Notes: generated from the sequence alone by a model not told the origin. Counted from the stretch's first letter, positions 1-11,242 are shown. The stretch is DNA of 19,271 bases from Nephromyces sp. MM_2019 (GCA_015657535.1 JADHZB010000116.1:1-19271); one strand, 5' to 3'. Numbers and translations are program-made.

Positions 1-74
1 ATATATATATTTTAAGGTGCAAATATGTACATGTACATGCATACACACATCTTAAGGTGTAAAACCTATGAACT

Positions 75-3000
75 TTACAAAACAATTGGGTTATCTTTAC
101 TTAGTCCTTTAGATAATTCTAAGTACACAGGGCAATGGTCAGATCCAAAAAAATTGACCTGAACATTAAAATATTTAATATGTGTGTCTGTTGCCTGTGT
201 GTTGTGGGCGTGTGTGAGTTATATGTGTTTTGTGAATCTTTATTATGTATATGTATATATGCATATTTGTGTGTAGACTATGCGCATAAGAATATATATA
301 TATGTACTTAAACAGTTCAGAATTTACCCTAGTTTGATCATATCCTAAAATTTGAATTTTGGAGATAGAATTAAGAAGAGATTGTGAGACAACCTAAAGA
401 ATAAATTTGAATTCATTTGAATATATTAGAATAATCAATATTTTTACAAACACAGACACACACATTTATTCAATTTAAAACACACATATACAATTAAGAG
501 TTAGCTTACAAAATGATCTAGCCTCATTGCTCTAGAGTAAAATTTACCAAAGAAAGCTCTATGCCGACCAGGATGACCTTTAAATGTATAAATTGTAAAG
601 TATAGGAAAAATACGTATGTAATTAAATTCGTTAAGTTTTGTGTAGAGATAATTTATTTATTTGTTAAAATCGTTAAAATGTGTGTAAATAGATAGATTG
701 GTGTATGTGTTTAGATGTTTGTAAAATAAGAGATAGATGTATATACTTAGTATATTCAAATAGTGTGTATAAGTTTTAGATGCATCTATTCATTGAACTA
801 AGATGAGTGAGGTATATGTGTTAAATGTTTGTATGTATAATTTTTAATGAATTATGTTTTAAGGGATTATCTATAAAAATTTGTGCAAATACCTCTCCAA
901 GTAAAATGGGGTGAGTTAGGAAAAGCAGACGAATAGGGTGGGTAAGTGGCTCGGAAGACATCGACAAGGTGACTAAATGTAAGTTGATAATTATTTATTA
1001 TATAAAACACCTATTTTGTTATATGCACAAAATATGTGTAGTGTCCCCCTAAAACTATACATGGGGTAGGATATACGTGTGTTTACACCACCTAATTATA
1101 TATCAAACATGTGTGTGTACTTCAAGATAAATATAACATTTGTTTGTAAATTTAAAGTTTAGTGATTGCGAATAGATTTAAAAATACACATTTAACATGT
1201 GTGTTAGTAGGTTTAAAGATATATATGAAATGCTAAAATCATATTTCCTTCAATTGTGTTAACATGTGTGTATGTGTTACCCCTTTTCTAATATTTCTCC
1301 AAAACGTGCCCTCTCAGCATTTGTACAGCCTGGATATCCACAGTAATCCTATTTTAATGTGTGTGTAAAAACTTGAAATGCTTTGGAAAACAAGATACAT
1401 TCGTGAGTTTATATTAGTGTGTGTACACATAAAAAGTATACATACAAAGCTTTTAAGATTTTCATAACCTCTTGTGTAAAATGTGTGTGTATATACACAG
1501 TTTGTTTAATCAGTACTTATATATACATATATATAAATATATATGACCTAAAGCTTAGATAACGTTTATGTATGTTATAGAGAGCTCTAGTACTTGTTTA
1601 TATGTGTTACAATATTGTGTGTATTATTAAGGTCTTTGAGTAACATGGTGGTTTGGGTGGGTGGGTGAATAATATATATAGGTTAGGAGGAAGGTATGAA
1701 TGCTTAGAGGGAATCAATAGTTATGAGTATATATATTTATATATAATGAATGTGTATATTGAGTCGATGGCTTCATGTGTGTATATGCTGCTTAATAGGC
1801 ATGTTAGGAAAATGTCTGCACGTAGAGTGTATCTTTGGATTTTATATAGGAGCAGTTTAATTTTGGGTTGGTATTTCTATCATAAATATGTGTGTGCAAA
1901 ATTTTTATTCCTAGTGGTTGTCTATACAATTATTACCTCAATATTATAAACTTTTTGAAATTCATTGGGGTCTTTCAAATTTGGAAAATTATCTCGAAAA
2001 AAATCGGGGTGAGATAAATCAAAGTCTGTTGGTGCGCTATACAAATATATGTATATATATATATGTGTGTGTATGTTCGTATGTATGAATGTGTGTATAT
2101 GTGTGCGTTTTTGTATATATACTTGTACACATATATGTGAATATATGTATGTATGAGTGTTAAAAGGTGTGCATATGTATTCCTAGGTGTGTTATCTGTG
2201 AAAATTGTGGATATAATAAATTATGCTAAAATTACTCAACAAAAATTTCAATATTTAAGCACACCAATTAAGGTCTCCAGTCCAGATAATTTGTTTACCT
2301 TCTGTTTATTACACAAATTTTAGGAAGTATTACTCGAACATATTTATATATATAGTATATAGTGTAAAATAAGCTATGTAATGTGTGCGTTTGATGTGGG
2401 TATTGTGCTCATATTTGCATTTGGTGCGGTTGTTGCAAAAAAAAAATTATATGATACATTTAATCTGGTGTGTCTACAGGTACTATAAATTTGGTATATA
2501 AATTATAAAATAAACGATGTTGAACATTTAAATTGGTATTTGTTATGTAACTGTATATATATTTTGTTTGTGTGTTACAAAATAAACATATTTAAGCTTT
2601 ACCTTCCTTTATTGTTTGAAAAAAATTGCAAATTAATTTGTCCCATTTACGTCGTCTTTCAAAATGAATTTCATCTGTGCCATTGTTGGGGCTATACCTA
2701 TCAAGTTTGGGTATTAATGAAATTTGATTATTATGTACTCTCTATATCTTTCATAAATGAAGTCATGTTCGTATACAAGTTGGAGAAAGTTCAAACTTCC
2801 TTACGTTGTCATAAAAATAAACTCTGGGAAGTATGCAATGATAACGCGCCCCTCCTATGACAAAATTAGCCATAAAAAAGTTTATTTACAGATCTTCAAT
2901 AGCTAGGAGCGAATGTTAGTAGGTAGGTATGTATGTGGGTCCGAAATTCTATATATATGACTATGTTACTTTCCAAGATTTCGTGTGTGCTACTATGTGA

Positions 3001-4650
3001 GTGTGTGTATGTTACTGTGTGAATGTAAGTGTGGTACTATGCGAGTGTCTGTATGTTAATATGTGAGTGTCCGTGTTTCATGTCATATGTATATGTATGT
3101 GAGTGCTTATTCAATGTATAGAAAATAAATAGGCACATGTATGTCTGGCTATTTATAAGGTGCAAAATCGTATTGAGGTATAAATGTGGTGAAATATGTA
3201 TTCATGATTACTTATACATAGATATATAATCTCAGTGTTTATGTAGGTTTGTGTTGACGAAATTTTTGATATAACAGTCTATCGTGTTATGTATCTATAT
3301 GATTTTTTTATGTAGTTATATTACTAACTGGGGCATAATACTCAGGTGGTTTATCCAGTTCAAAATTATATCGGAATTTTTGTATCTGACAGAATTATTG
3401 TGTGCAAGAAACTTTCTCATAACCAGCAGAGATATTAATATATAAACATCTGTTTAAGTGTGTATAAAATTTCTACCTCAATTGAATTTTTGATTAAGAA
3501 TAGTTGACCTATAATAAAAAGGTGAAGTTAGGGTATAAAAATTCCGATTTTTATATTAGATGTATAATTATGTACAATCCGTTATAAATACACTTCCAAG
3601 TTAGACATATATACTATGATATAATCGAAATAATAATATGTAGGCGCACCTGAATATCTCCAGTCAGATAGAGAAAAGTAATAATTATAATCGGGTAAAT
3701 CACTCTTTAGGCGTGTGCTTATAAGGTGAGCTTCTTCAAAATTTGACTTTTCATTATCCTTTATTTTACCAGGTTCTCTTGGTTGGCCATCATTTCTTTT
3801 GGCACCTTTAATAAAGCAAAGTGATTTAAAAATTATGAAATTAAAGGGTGGATATATAAGTTTTTTGTATAGTCTTGTGTTTACAGGTAAAAAGATTATG
3901 CCTTTGTGTGTGGCAAATATGGAAATAGGCAAGTTAGTGTGAAAGAAATAGAAATGAGCTAAAATTGCTTAATTATTATGTGTAATGCTGTGTAGATGCA
4001 TTCTCAAGATTAATTTACAAATTGTATTAAAATACTGGTCAGCATCGTGATCCTTTAGCAATTTTTAAATAAGATAACCTTTTCACTTATAAATTGTGCA
4101 TTATAAACGTTTGCTTGATAAATATATACAAATTATGGGGTGGAATATCTTCTAGCTACAACCGCTAAGGTTCTCTTTTTAGAATTATTACCTATTGGAG
4201 ATTGAGCCGGTAGTTTTACTTCTTGTAAACAGATAATGTCCTGAGAAATAAGAATTTTCATCCCATAATCAGTATACTATTTTTAGCATCTGATCAAAAA
4301 ATAGTAAGTAGAAACTATGTTAAAGCTATAGGTATAGAGTAATTTATGTGAAATTACTTAACAATGCCAAAAGCTTTAGATTTTTTTCCTGAGTTTTCAC
4401 TCGAGGATGTGCATACATTATTCATTCAATATTGAGATATCAGTCTCGAAATACTAACTGGGTTCCAATCATAAATTAGCCTTATAAAGCCATTCCATTG
4501 CTCCATTTGCCGCATCCGGGTTGCTAATCCATTGCAATTCCAAGTAATAAAAGAATATGGTGTTGATAATACATTGTTGGTTGATGAAGAGGCTTGGTTA
4601 GCGAACTTATACGACATGGTCGTGATGTTTTTATTTAGCCTCGGTAACAT
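75..4650 (-). CDS. APE1: AP endonuclease, APE1/Exonuclease III family, 14 exons
   Basis: Role (family knowledge): Mg-dependent endonuclease that cuts DNA 5' to abasic sites in base-excision repair, in the nucleus and possibly organelles. Exons in transcription order: 4650-4459, 4240-4192, 3805-3650, 3508-3477, 3385-3329, 2854-2805, 2697-2603, 2301-2265, 2036-1937, 1348-1281, 972-893, 577-510, 393-328, 158-75; stop TAA at 77-75. They total 1134 bp, 377 residues, with all junctions in phase and all introns GT-AG. Motifs seen: WNCNGL (Asn38), LQEVK (Glu71), YFSLSDWRYSG (123-133), EGRVIIAYF (163-171), TYSPNNG (Tyr180), GDLN (Asp220, Asn222), LSHPDFF, ERARFGEIL, HLVDVFRA, FTWRG, MRLDHF (Asp326), GSDHCP (Asp357, His358). 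These match the catalytic set of human APE1 (Asn68, Glu96, Tyr171, Asp210, Asn212, Asp283, Asp308, His309). Residues 82-115 form a charged insert relative to human APE1. The Met at 4650 lies downstream of an in-frame TAA (4686-4684); Met12 is the alternative start. Internal exons are firm; the 5' end is less certain. Confidence 0.93.
2041..2160. repeat. TA/TG-rich simple repeat inside intron 8
   Basis: This is an imperfect mix of (TA)n, TATG and (TG)n units with no fixed period. It lies inside the 228-bp intron 8 of the AP endonuclease gene, directly next to the TATAG acceptor at 2041-2037. On the transcribed strand it reads as CA/TA repeats. Confidence 0.7.
2991..3078. repeat. 22-bp minisatellite, four copies, in intron 5
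   Basis: There are four adjacent 22-bp units at 2991-3012, 3013-3034, 3035-3056 and 3057-3078. Each begins TACTATGTGAGTG or a close variant and ends in a TG-rich half. The copies differ at a few positions but keep the 22-bp register exactly. The repeat sits inside the 474-bp intron 5 of the AP endonuclease gene. Confidence 0.8.
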
Positions 4651-5075
4651 TCGAGTAATATTCTTTTTTATATAAAGTTTATATTACTAATCAACAAGTT
4701 AATAGACGGGCCTATTTCATGTGCTTTTCCAGGGTTTTTCCAGTTAGTTACAGGCCAAGGTGATGTAAATTATAGCGTTACCTCTAGCTCCGTGTTGAAC
4801 TTCGCTAGTTTTTAAGGAACTGATTAGAATTCATAAGGTTGTCCTATGCTCCAATATGAATAAAAATCTCTTAAGCTGTTTATTTTGCCAAGTCATTCTA
4901 ATTTTAAATTTTAATGTGGGATATGTCTTATATAAAATGAAAGAAAAGTAAGCATGGTGCTATATATTAGAATGCTAAATAAATTATATATTTTTGAAAA
5001 TATTGTAGATATTTAAAAATTCGTTTTATATTTCTTGCTTGGAACGAGGTGTCTGACGTATGCAGACGATATGTC
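4651..5075. other. 5' flank of the AP endonuclease gene, no gene seen
   Basis: These 425 bp of AT-rich sequence lie upstream (by minus-strand transcription) of the AP endonuclease start and should contain its 5' UTR and promoter. An in-frame stop (4686-4684) closes the coding frame. I see no second ORF, RNA gene or recognisable promoter motif. A nearby AG (around 4690) could be an acceptor for an upstream leader exon, but nothing supports that. Confidence 0.4.
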
Positions 5076-5345
5076 TTCAATGGGCGATATCCTGGAGGAA
5101 GGCTCCTAACAGTTCTGATTGGGTGATGTATTAAGGGGAAATATTCAAGCTGTAAGTGGCTGACATGCTAAAGGCAAGGCTTTGAGGGTCCTAAGTGGGT
5201 GATTTGATGAAAGAGAATTTTATATAGGTGTAAGTGGGCGGTCGGTTGAAAGGAATTCTTAAAATGTTGAATCAGTAATAAACTCAGAGGAAGTCTTCAA
5301 GCTTTCTAAGTTGGTAGCTTATTGGAGGAAAGATAAGTGGGTATA
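5076..5345. repeat. Degenerate minisatellite, about 39-bp period, seven units
   Basis: Units start near 5076, 5113, 5153, 5192, 5231, 5270 and 5307, giving spacings of 37, 40, 39, 39, 39 and 37 bp. The shared core is TAAGTGGGTGAT, followed about 6 bp later by a TTGAAAGGAA-like block and then TCTT-AAG. Units 3, 4 and 5 are the best matched; units 1, 6 and 7 keep only parts of the core. The stretch is visibly richer in G than the surrounding AT-rich DNA. The period is a multiple of three, but every frame I checked on both strands meets stops, so it is not an intact coding repeat. It lies about 430 bp upstream of the AP endonuclease gene. Its function is unknown. Confidence 0.65.
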
Positions 5346-7600
5346 AAGACCGAGTAATTCACTCCCCCTAATTTTTTGTAAATTTATTCCTTAAGCTATC
5401 AAAATATCATAAGATGCAGTTCCAAATGGGATAAGTATGTACTAAAGGTAGTAAGTGCTTTTACTGAGATTGAGGTCAGTGGGGAATGAAATTCCTAATA
5501 TTGAAATCTCTTTGAATATTTATATTAAGGTTTCATAATGAATTCATTAATTACAAATTTTGTTTTCGTTTGTTTACCGTGTTTAATCGATTTAATTATC
5601 TCAATAGGAGCTCAAGTAAAAAGTGTATATACAAGGAGTTTTGATAAATAATTTAGTCGAGGTTAGTATCTAAAAAATTTAATTGGTGAAGATTTTCAAT
5701 AACAACTGAAATAACCTAAATTGTTAAAAGAATTTAAAAAAGCCTAAATACGTCTGCTGATGTGGATTACACACATTTTATTAATTATAACTCTTAAATA
5801 ATTTATGAAACTGATATTATGAAACTTATATAGGAAAGGTACACACTTTCTATAGAAACTTAAATTTTCGTAAAATTTTCTGTAACTCTAAAGTGTTTCA
5901 AAACATTTAAAATCCAAGTGATAGCACATATTTTATATATTAAAATAATTCCTTCCAAATTAAATCAAAACATCATGTGAGAAATGGACAGCACCTAAGG
6001 TATAAAGTGAGTTTTCATACACACTAGATAAGTAAATCTCGATTATTCATCATTATAGATAAGATATTTTTTCTTTTGATATACTACTCTGCACAGTGAG
6101 CTGACCAAATTACACAAACATGCAACACTCAAAGCTATAATAAAAGAAAAATGACATCATGCCCACAGTATTTAATTTAGCTTGTAACTTAAACAAAACA
6201 AAACTAATTAAAAGCAAAAGCCTAAATCATTCAAAGTTGTGAAGCATTTTAGAGGTCTCACAAAATAATTATAAAAAATTGAAATTGAAAAAATTTATTT
6301 CCTAAGTTTATTGTTGCTTATTAGTTAATCTTGTTTGGTTTAGCTAACAATTTGGGTGAGACCGAAGTCTTTTAATTTGTACATAAAAAACCAACATATG
6401 TAGCCCTAATTAAATACGTATATGAGAGAAAGAGGGATAGGTCTTTAATGCTCTTTCTAATAAATATCCAAATAAATTTTTTGAGCTAAACCCAAGTTAA
6501 GTTTTATGTAATACTCCCAGAAAATTAGCAATCATGTTGATTGGAAGGATAAACAAGAAACTAAAAGGAAATTATGAAATGGTTTGGATTATATATGAAT
6601 TTATATATAGAAGTTCTATTACAATTTGTTACTTCTCTTATAAAAAAATATATATAATTCAGCTTAAATTATTCTTAGCGATAATTATCTATTAAATATA
6701 AAATTCATAAAAGCTACGTCTATAATGCATAGGTATAATATCTAAAATCTAAACCATTTCTTTATTCAACAGAATGAAGTTGTAATGTCTTGAATAATTA
6801 TTTGATAACTAATGCATGAACTTTAACTAGTGTGTGATATAATGACTAAACGAAAATATATAACCTTTGTAAAGAGTATGTATATAACATATGCGCTGAG
6901 AGTGTATAGTAGAGATATATATATATATATAGTGTGCAGAATTGACATTAAAAAATATATAAATAACATCAGTCATGCAATAAATAAAATATTATAGTTG
7001 TTTATCTAAACTTACCCATACGTATAGATTTATTCATAGTCATCACATATTCAAAAATTCAAACGTTAAAGCATCGTTTAACATGAAAATTGACAAAACT
7101 TTGCTTAAAGTTAGCTGAAATTTTCTGAGTATTTGGTTTAATTATTTATTAGTTTTTATTAGTAATATGTAATCAATTTGAAATCAAATTTGTAGCTTCT
7201 TATTTTCACTAAACATGAATATAGTTAACTATCCAATAAATAATTTTTTAATTGAATAACTTAATTTTTTATTCTTATCCTTACATTATATATAAATGTT
7301 ATTTAGATTTTAGAGTTTTATCAATTTTATTATAAATGCTTATATATCATAAAAATTTATAAACTCATACACTTTCTAATTCGATTGAATCAGCATAACA
7401 CTTAAGGTTTTATTTAATTTGTATATATGCACCAGTGAAGCATTGGATATTATTCGAACATACTAATCGAACAATATAGGTTTTTTCAATAATAAAGGTA
7501 TTCAACATAATTCAAGTGTCTAATTATATGCTACTCTCTAGAAACATCCACAGATAAGCAATACTTAATACATAAAAAGACCTAAATAGTTATATACATC
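5346..7600. other. AT-rich intergenic DNA, no gene recognised
   Basis: About 2.2 kb of very AT-rich sequence with only short open frames, poly-A/T tracts and small (TA)n runs (for example around 6918-6932). CA and TG runs are scarce here, unlike the DNA on both sides. Weak echoes of the 39-bp repeat core may continue to about 5500. No tRNA, rRNA or protein family is recognisable. Given the 32-192 bp exons next door, a gene made of very small exons cannot be excluded. Confidence 0.45.
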
Positions 7601-8440
7601 CATGCATTATATACACACATACTCAAGCACATCACTTAAAATATATACACTAAATGCAGTTGTAAACACACAATAAATTAGGCTATATTAAAATTTATTT
7701 ATGGGGATAATTACACATTGATAGACACACACATGTGATTTTTGAATTTAGGAACTAATATCTAATCTATATATCGAAATTAAAATTACAGGAAATTGGA
7801 CAAAGAAAATTTGACTTTACAAATTAGTGTTTGTGAAAAATTACTCAAATCAACTAATTATGAGAAATTTGTATAACTAGAAACTATAATTAGAATTCTT
7901 GTTAATTATAGCACTTGCAAACACATTGAGTGAAAACTCTCGCTTTCATTAAAAAGATTTAACCTATTTGAGGTAATTAAGTTTGTTTACATAAAATAAT
8001 ATAATCATATACATACACAATGTTGCACACTCAAAGATACACAGACACATAAAAGTCAATCTACACAAAGTTACACATAAATCACACAAGTATATAAACA
8101 CAATTCCACACACAAACACACGCAATTAAACACACAAAACCATGCACACATATATCTACACACAAAATAGCACACATGTACACAGATACGTAAGGTAAAA
8201 TTCATGCACAAAGCTACACTTTCACACACATGACTACATGAACACGCAGGTGCACATTACAACAAAATAGTTCTTGACATTAATTAAACCTTTTATAAGA
8301 AAATTTTATATTTACATAACAAATCTATATCTTAAAATATTTCAAAACACACACAATAATTTACATTTGTTTTATTACAGCCTTAAAGAGCTGTTTTTAA
8401 GGTATTTAATTCATATTGGCTTTACGTAATAAACATATGT
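7601..8440. repeat. CA-rich tract (plus strand)
   Basis: The plus strand is dense with ACACA-containing words, strongest at about 8020-8260, separated by AT-rich sequence. There is no regular period and no ORF of note. It changes abruptly to TG-rich sequence at about 8440-8460. Confidence 0.55.
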
Positions 8441-8850
8441 ATATATATGACAATTGATCAAGGCTATATGTGTAGCATAAGAATGTGCACACATTGATCT
8501 GGTGATAAGTAAAAATATCAATTAGATAATCAATGCATGTGTGTATGTATCCATGCTTACTACTAAACTTGGTATGTGTGTTTGTTATCTAGTTGATTGT
8601 GTGTGAACAAAATAGTAATTGATTTGTGTGTGTATAGGTTTTAGTAGCCAATAGTGTCTATATATATTAACTAGCTTGTTGAGTCTAGTATTCTTTGTGT
8701 ATTTATTAATTCGCGTATGTTTTGTGTGTGCGTGTAAGCGCATAATTCTAGGAAAGTTAAAAACCATTAGAAGCATATTTACGCAATTGAGAGTAAATAT
8801 AACTCTTAAACCAGTTAATGTAATGTGTAAAGCACATAAAAATGTTGAGT
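8441..8850. other. TG-rich patch between CA-rich tracts
   Basis: Repeat polarity flips here. From about 8445 to 8740 the plus strand carries TGTGTG words, so CA lies on the minus strand; it flips back to CA at about 8855. Open frames on both strands (8585-8863 minus, 8676-8873 plus) overlap, lack family resemblance and are explained by the simple sequence. I regard the patch as noncoding. Confidence 0.45.
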
Positions 8851-8854
8851 CTTG

Positions 8855-10568
8855 CACACACACAATTTTTTAAAACATACACACATTTACATGCAACAGC
8901 ATTTCAAAATTATACACACATAAGTAACTATATTTGATGGATAAAATGGGTGTTAATAGCCCGCTGGCCGATTTGTAAATAAAATTGCCAAATTAACTAC
9001 GAATTAGCTAGAGAGTTTGTAGACCTATTGAAAAATAACAAAATTCTGCACACAATACTAAATTGCACTAACACAACAAACATTCACAAACATCAGACCA
9101 ATTAACATCAAATATCTCTCACTGCACACACACACATCAAAAATAATTCACATCAAATATACAACTGTGCACAGCTTTTATCTTTTTCCTTACACCCCTA
9201 AAAGCAATGCTAGCACCACACACTCTCAACTTCATAAATAAATATATAGTAGCAGTAGACTCAAATATTTAAAATTCACACAAATCACTCACATAGTATC
9301 ATACATAACAATTCACATATATCACGCTTTTCTATCTCACAGTGGTATATAATCACATCGAACTGTGTATACTAAAATTACACGCACCCTAACTTTCCCC
9401 CACCATTAGTTAAATTTTGAGTCTATCAAATTTTTTATCTCATCTTCATAACGCTTGTTCCTTTCATCTGCCTAAACAAGCTTTGAAAATAATAGCAAAC
9501 CCTTGCGAGCTGATATATATATATATATACACACACAACACTCGTACAAAACACACACTCGAACACACACATTTACATACTGACATAAAACCTGCACACA
9601 CTCGCACAAAGTAAGCGTAAACACACACACTCAAAACATACACACATTCACTCTCGTTCAAAGCATACACACACCCACAGCCACAAACACCCAAACCCAC
9701 TCGTAAACTCACATACACACACACATAAACACACCCACATGCAAACACACAACACATACACAAACACACACACACTACCTCGAGATAAAAATTCTCATAT
9801 ACAGACAAAGTTCTAATTGAGTTAAACTACCAAATGTGCTGATATATATATATATCAACCTCCCTCTATCAAATAAAACTTAAATTTCACCAAAATTTTT
9901 GCCGAAACGCTAAAATAATTTATCAACCTCCTTCATTTTTTGAAACTACTTTACTTCACAACCTGTTCTTTTATTATAAGCTCTTTTTTCTACACACATT
10001 CACCTAATTTTCGATATTGTACACGCCCTATAGTTGACACATTCTTCTTTTATATAATACGTACATACACATTAAGATAATATATACACATACACACACA
10101 CAACTAATGTCTGGTTTGTTAGTGTTTTGAAGCCAAATCTCATCTTAGACGAATCCCACAAGCTCTACTAGACCCTACACACACCTCTTCCCCCATTTTT
10201 CAGGTATACACAAACTTTTTGTTTTTATCTAGACTCATCATGACTGTAGCCATACCTAACACATACTGCAATTACCCCATATCATTCACTATACATACTA
10301 CACAAATACACACATACACACACACAAACACACATACTAACACACACACTAACACACACACTACTTTGTGGTCAATATTGAAAGTATCTTCACACCTACA
10401 CACGAAATTAATAAACTTTCCTTTGTTCACACTCCCACTTAATACCTGAACGCAATATACATACCCACAAAGAGCATTACACTCATACATATCACTACAC
10501 ACACAGACACTCAGAGTTACATTTATACTTTTCACTATTAACATACATTACTCAAGACCCCCATACAT
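8855..10568. repeat. Long CA-rich, G-poor tract (plus strand)
   Basis: About 1.7 kb in which the plus strand is dominated by A, C and T with many CACACA runs. The purest blocks are 9531-9780 and 10296-10362, and a (TA)n run sits at about 9512-9530. The open frames across it (9417-9614 plus, 9464-9808 minus, 10219-10449 plus, 10272-10544 minus) read as Thr/His or Cys/Val repeats and are artefacts of the CA repeat. CA on the plus strand matches the direction of the downstream PHD gene, so part of this could be its leader or an upstream noncoding transcript, but no transcript signal is visible. Confidence 0.5.
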
Positions 10569-10715
10569 ATTAATCAATACACTCACGCATATTAATCACT
10601 ACATACACATACATTAATCACTACACACACACTAAAATCATTATACACATTTAATCACTACACACACATACATTAAACACTACACACTCACACATTAATC
10701 ACTGCACACACATAC
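10569..10715. repeat. 22-bp minisatellite, about seven copies
   Basis: Units at 10569-10590, 10591-10612, 10613-10634, a shortened copy 10635-10649, then 10650-10671, 10672-10693 and 10694-10715. Most begin ATTAATCACTAC and end in a CA-rich half close to ACACACATAC. The 22-bp register is exact apart from the short fourth copy. It lies about 630 bp upstream of the PHD gene start. The unit differs from the 22-bp unit in the AP endonuclease intron but shares its length and CA/TG character. Confidence 0.78.
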
Positions 10716-11166
10716 ACACATATATATCAACCCTAAAATTTAAATATTTCATTTTATTTTAGTCATCACAAACCATTCAGACTGCTGACCACAAATTGCA
10801 CTTTTCAGCTATACGTACACCTTTGTCTACTTCCCTCCATCTTCATAAAATTTTACACATTTACATATTTTCAGTCGAAGCTTCACACAGCGGTAAATTC
10901 ATAGTATTAACAGTTGTTGATAATTTACATGTTTATGTGTATAAACATCAATGTGTAACAATTAAATAGAATAGTGTGTGTGAAATATTAAAGAGTATGA
11001 TGGGCTTTTTGTATGTAAAATAAGATATATCTACGTATGGATAATAAATTACATGTTATCGTTATGTGTTTGTATGTGGAGTAAAACTTGTATATATGCA
11101 ATACTTTTTGTTCAGTATTCCACCATATTGACATGTCCCAACTTACATATATTTGATAATACATAC

Positions 11167-11199
<33 letters not shown>

Positions 11200-11242
11200 A
11201 CTGTCATTTTCTAGGTTCTATATTGTATACACACCTAACAAA
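10716..11242 (+). other. 5' flank and possible leader of the PHD gene
   Basis: These 527 bp hold no recognisable gene. Possible leader-splicing signals are a TTTTCAG at about 10868-10874, a GTAAAT donor-like site at about 10893, and a TTTTCTAG acceptor-like site ending at 11214. If the last is used, the PHD mRNA would have about 127 nt of 5' UTR after the junction. The 30-bp TA run lies just before it. All of this is inference from splice-like motifs. Confidence 0.3.
11168..11197. repeat. (TA)15 microsatellite
   Basis: An uninterrupted 30-bp TA dinucleotide run about 145 bp upstream of the PHD start codon. Similar shorter runs occur near 9512, 9840, 18630 and 19045. Its position before a large gene could affect promoter melting, but that is speculation. 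Confidence 0.9.

Larger units (their letters stand above)
159..4458 (-). other. Thirteen GT-AG introns of the AP endonuclease gene
   Basis: Introns in transcription order: 4458-4241, 4191-3806, 3649-3509, 3476-3386, 3328-2855, 2804-2698, 2602-2302, 2264-2037, 1936-1349, 1280-973, 892-578, 509-394, 327-159. Donors are GTTAGT, GTAATA, GTGCGC, GTAGAA, GTTAGT, GTAAGG, GTAAAG, GTGTGC, GTAATA, GTAACA, GTATTT, GTAAGC and GTAAAT. Acceptors are CAG, TAG or AAG (AAAG in introns 2 and 11), mostly after a T-rich stretch. The phases agree with the neighbouring exons throughout. On the plus strand the introns are rich in TGTGTG and TATATA, so the pre-mRNA is CA-rich, whereas the exons are nearly free of such runs. 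The open frames at 1653-1949 and 2540-2860 (+) lie across these introns and exons and are not genes. Confidence 0.88.

Noticed and set aside
1653..1949. 98-codon open frame on the plus strand.
   Set aside because: It lies over intron 9 and the edge of exon 9 of the minus-strand gene and its product is simple-sequence-like with no family resemblance.
2540..2860. 106-codon open frame on the plus strand.
   Set aside because: It is antisense to exons 6 and 7, whose minus-strand reading gives conserved enzyme motifs (EGRVIIAYF, TYSPNNG).
3582..4650. Fragment of a LINE-type retrotransposon endonuclease, suggested by WNCNGL and LQEVK motifs in two separate minus-strand frames.
   Set aside because: The motifs continue through 12 more exons with the cellular Exonuclease III order, including GDLN and GSDHCP, joined by clean in-phase GT-AG introns. 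No reverse transcriptase follows.
75..4650. Decayed pseudogene of an AP endonuclease.
   Set aside because: All breaks between coding blocks coincide with splice sites, no frameshift or stop remains after splicing, and every catalytic residue is kept.
5041..5345. Possible tRNA or other structured RNA, because of its higher G content in AT-rich DNA.
   Set aside because: No tRNA arm pattern or conserved T-loop sequence can be found; the content is better explained by a degenerate 39-bp tandem repeat.
8585..8873. Overlapping open frames on both strands.
   Set aside because: They cover the same simple sequence in opposite directions, with no recognisable motif and no supporting splice or start context.
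9464..9808. 114-codon minus-strand frame with many Cys and Val residues.
   Set aside because: Cys-Val alternation is the forced reading of TGTGTG; the frame is open only because CA/TG repeats contain no stop codon.
9531..10715. CRISPR-like or telomere-like array.
   Set aside because: Units are imperfect CA-rich tandem copies without unique spacers, and no G-rich telomeric repeat strand is present.
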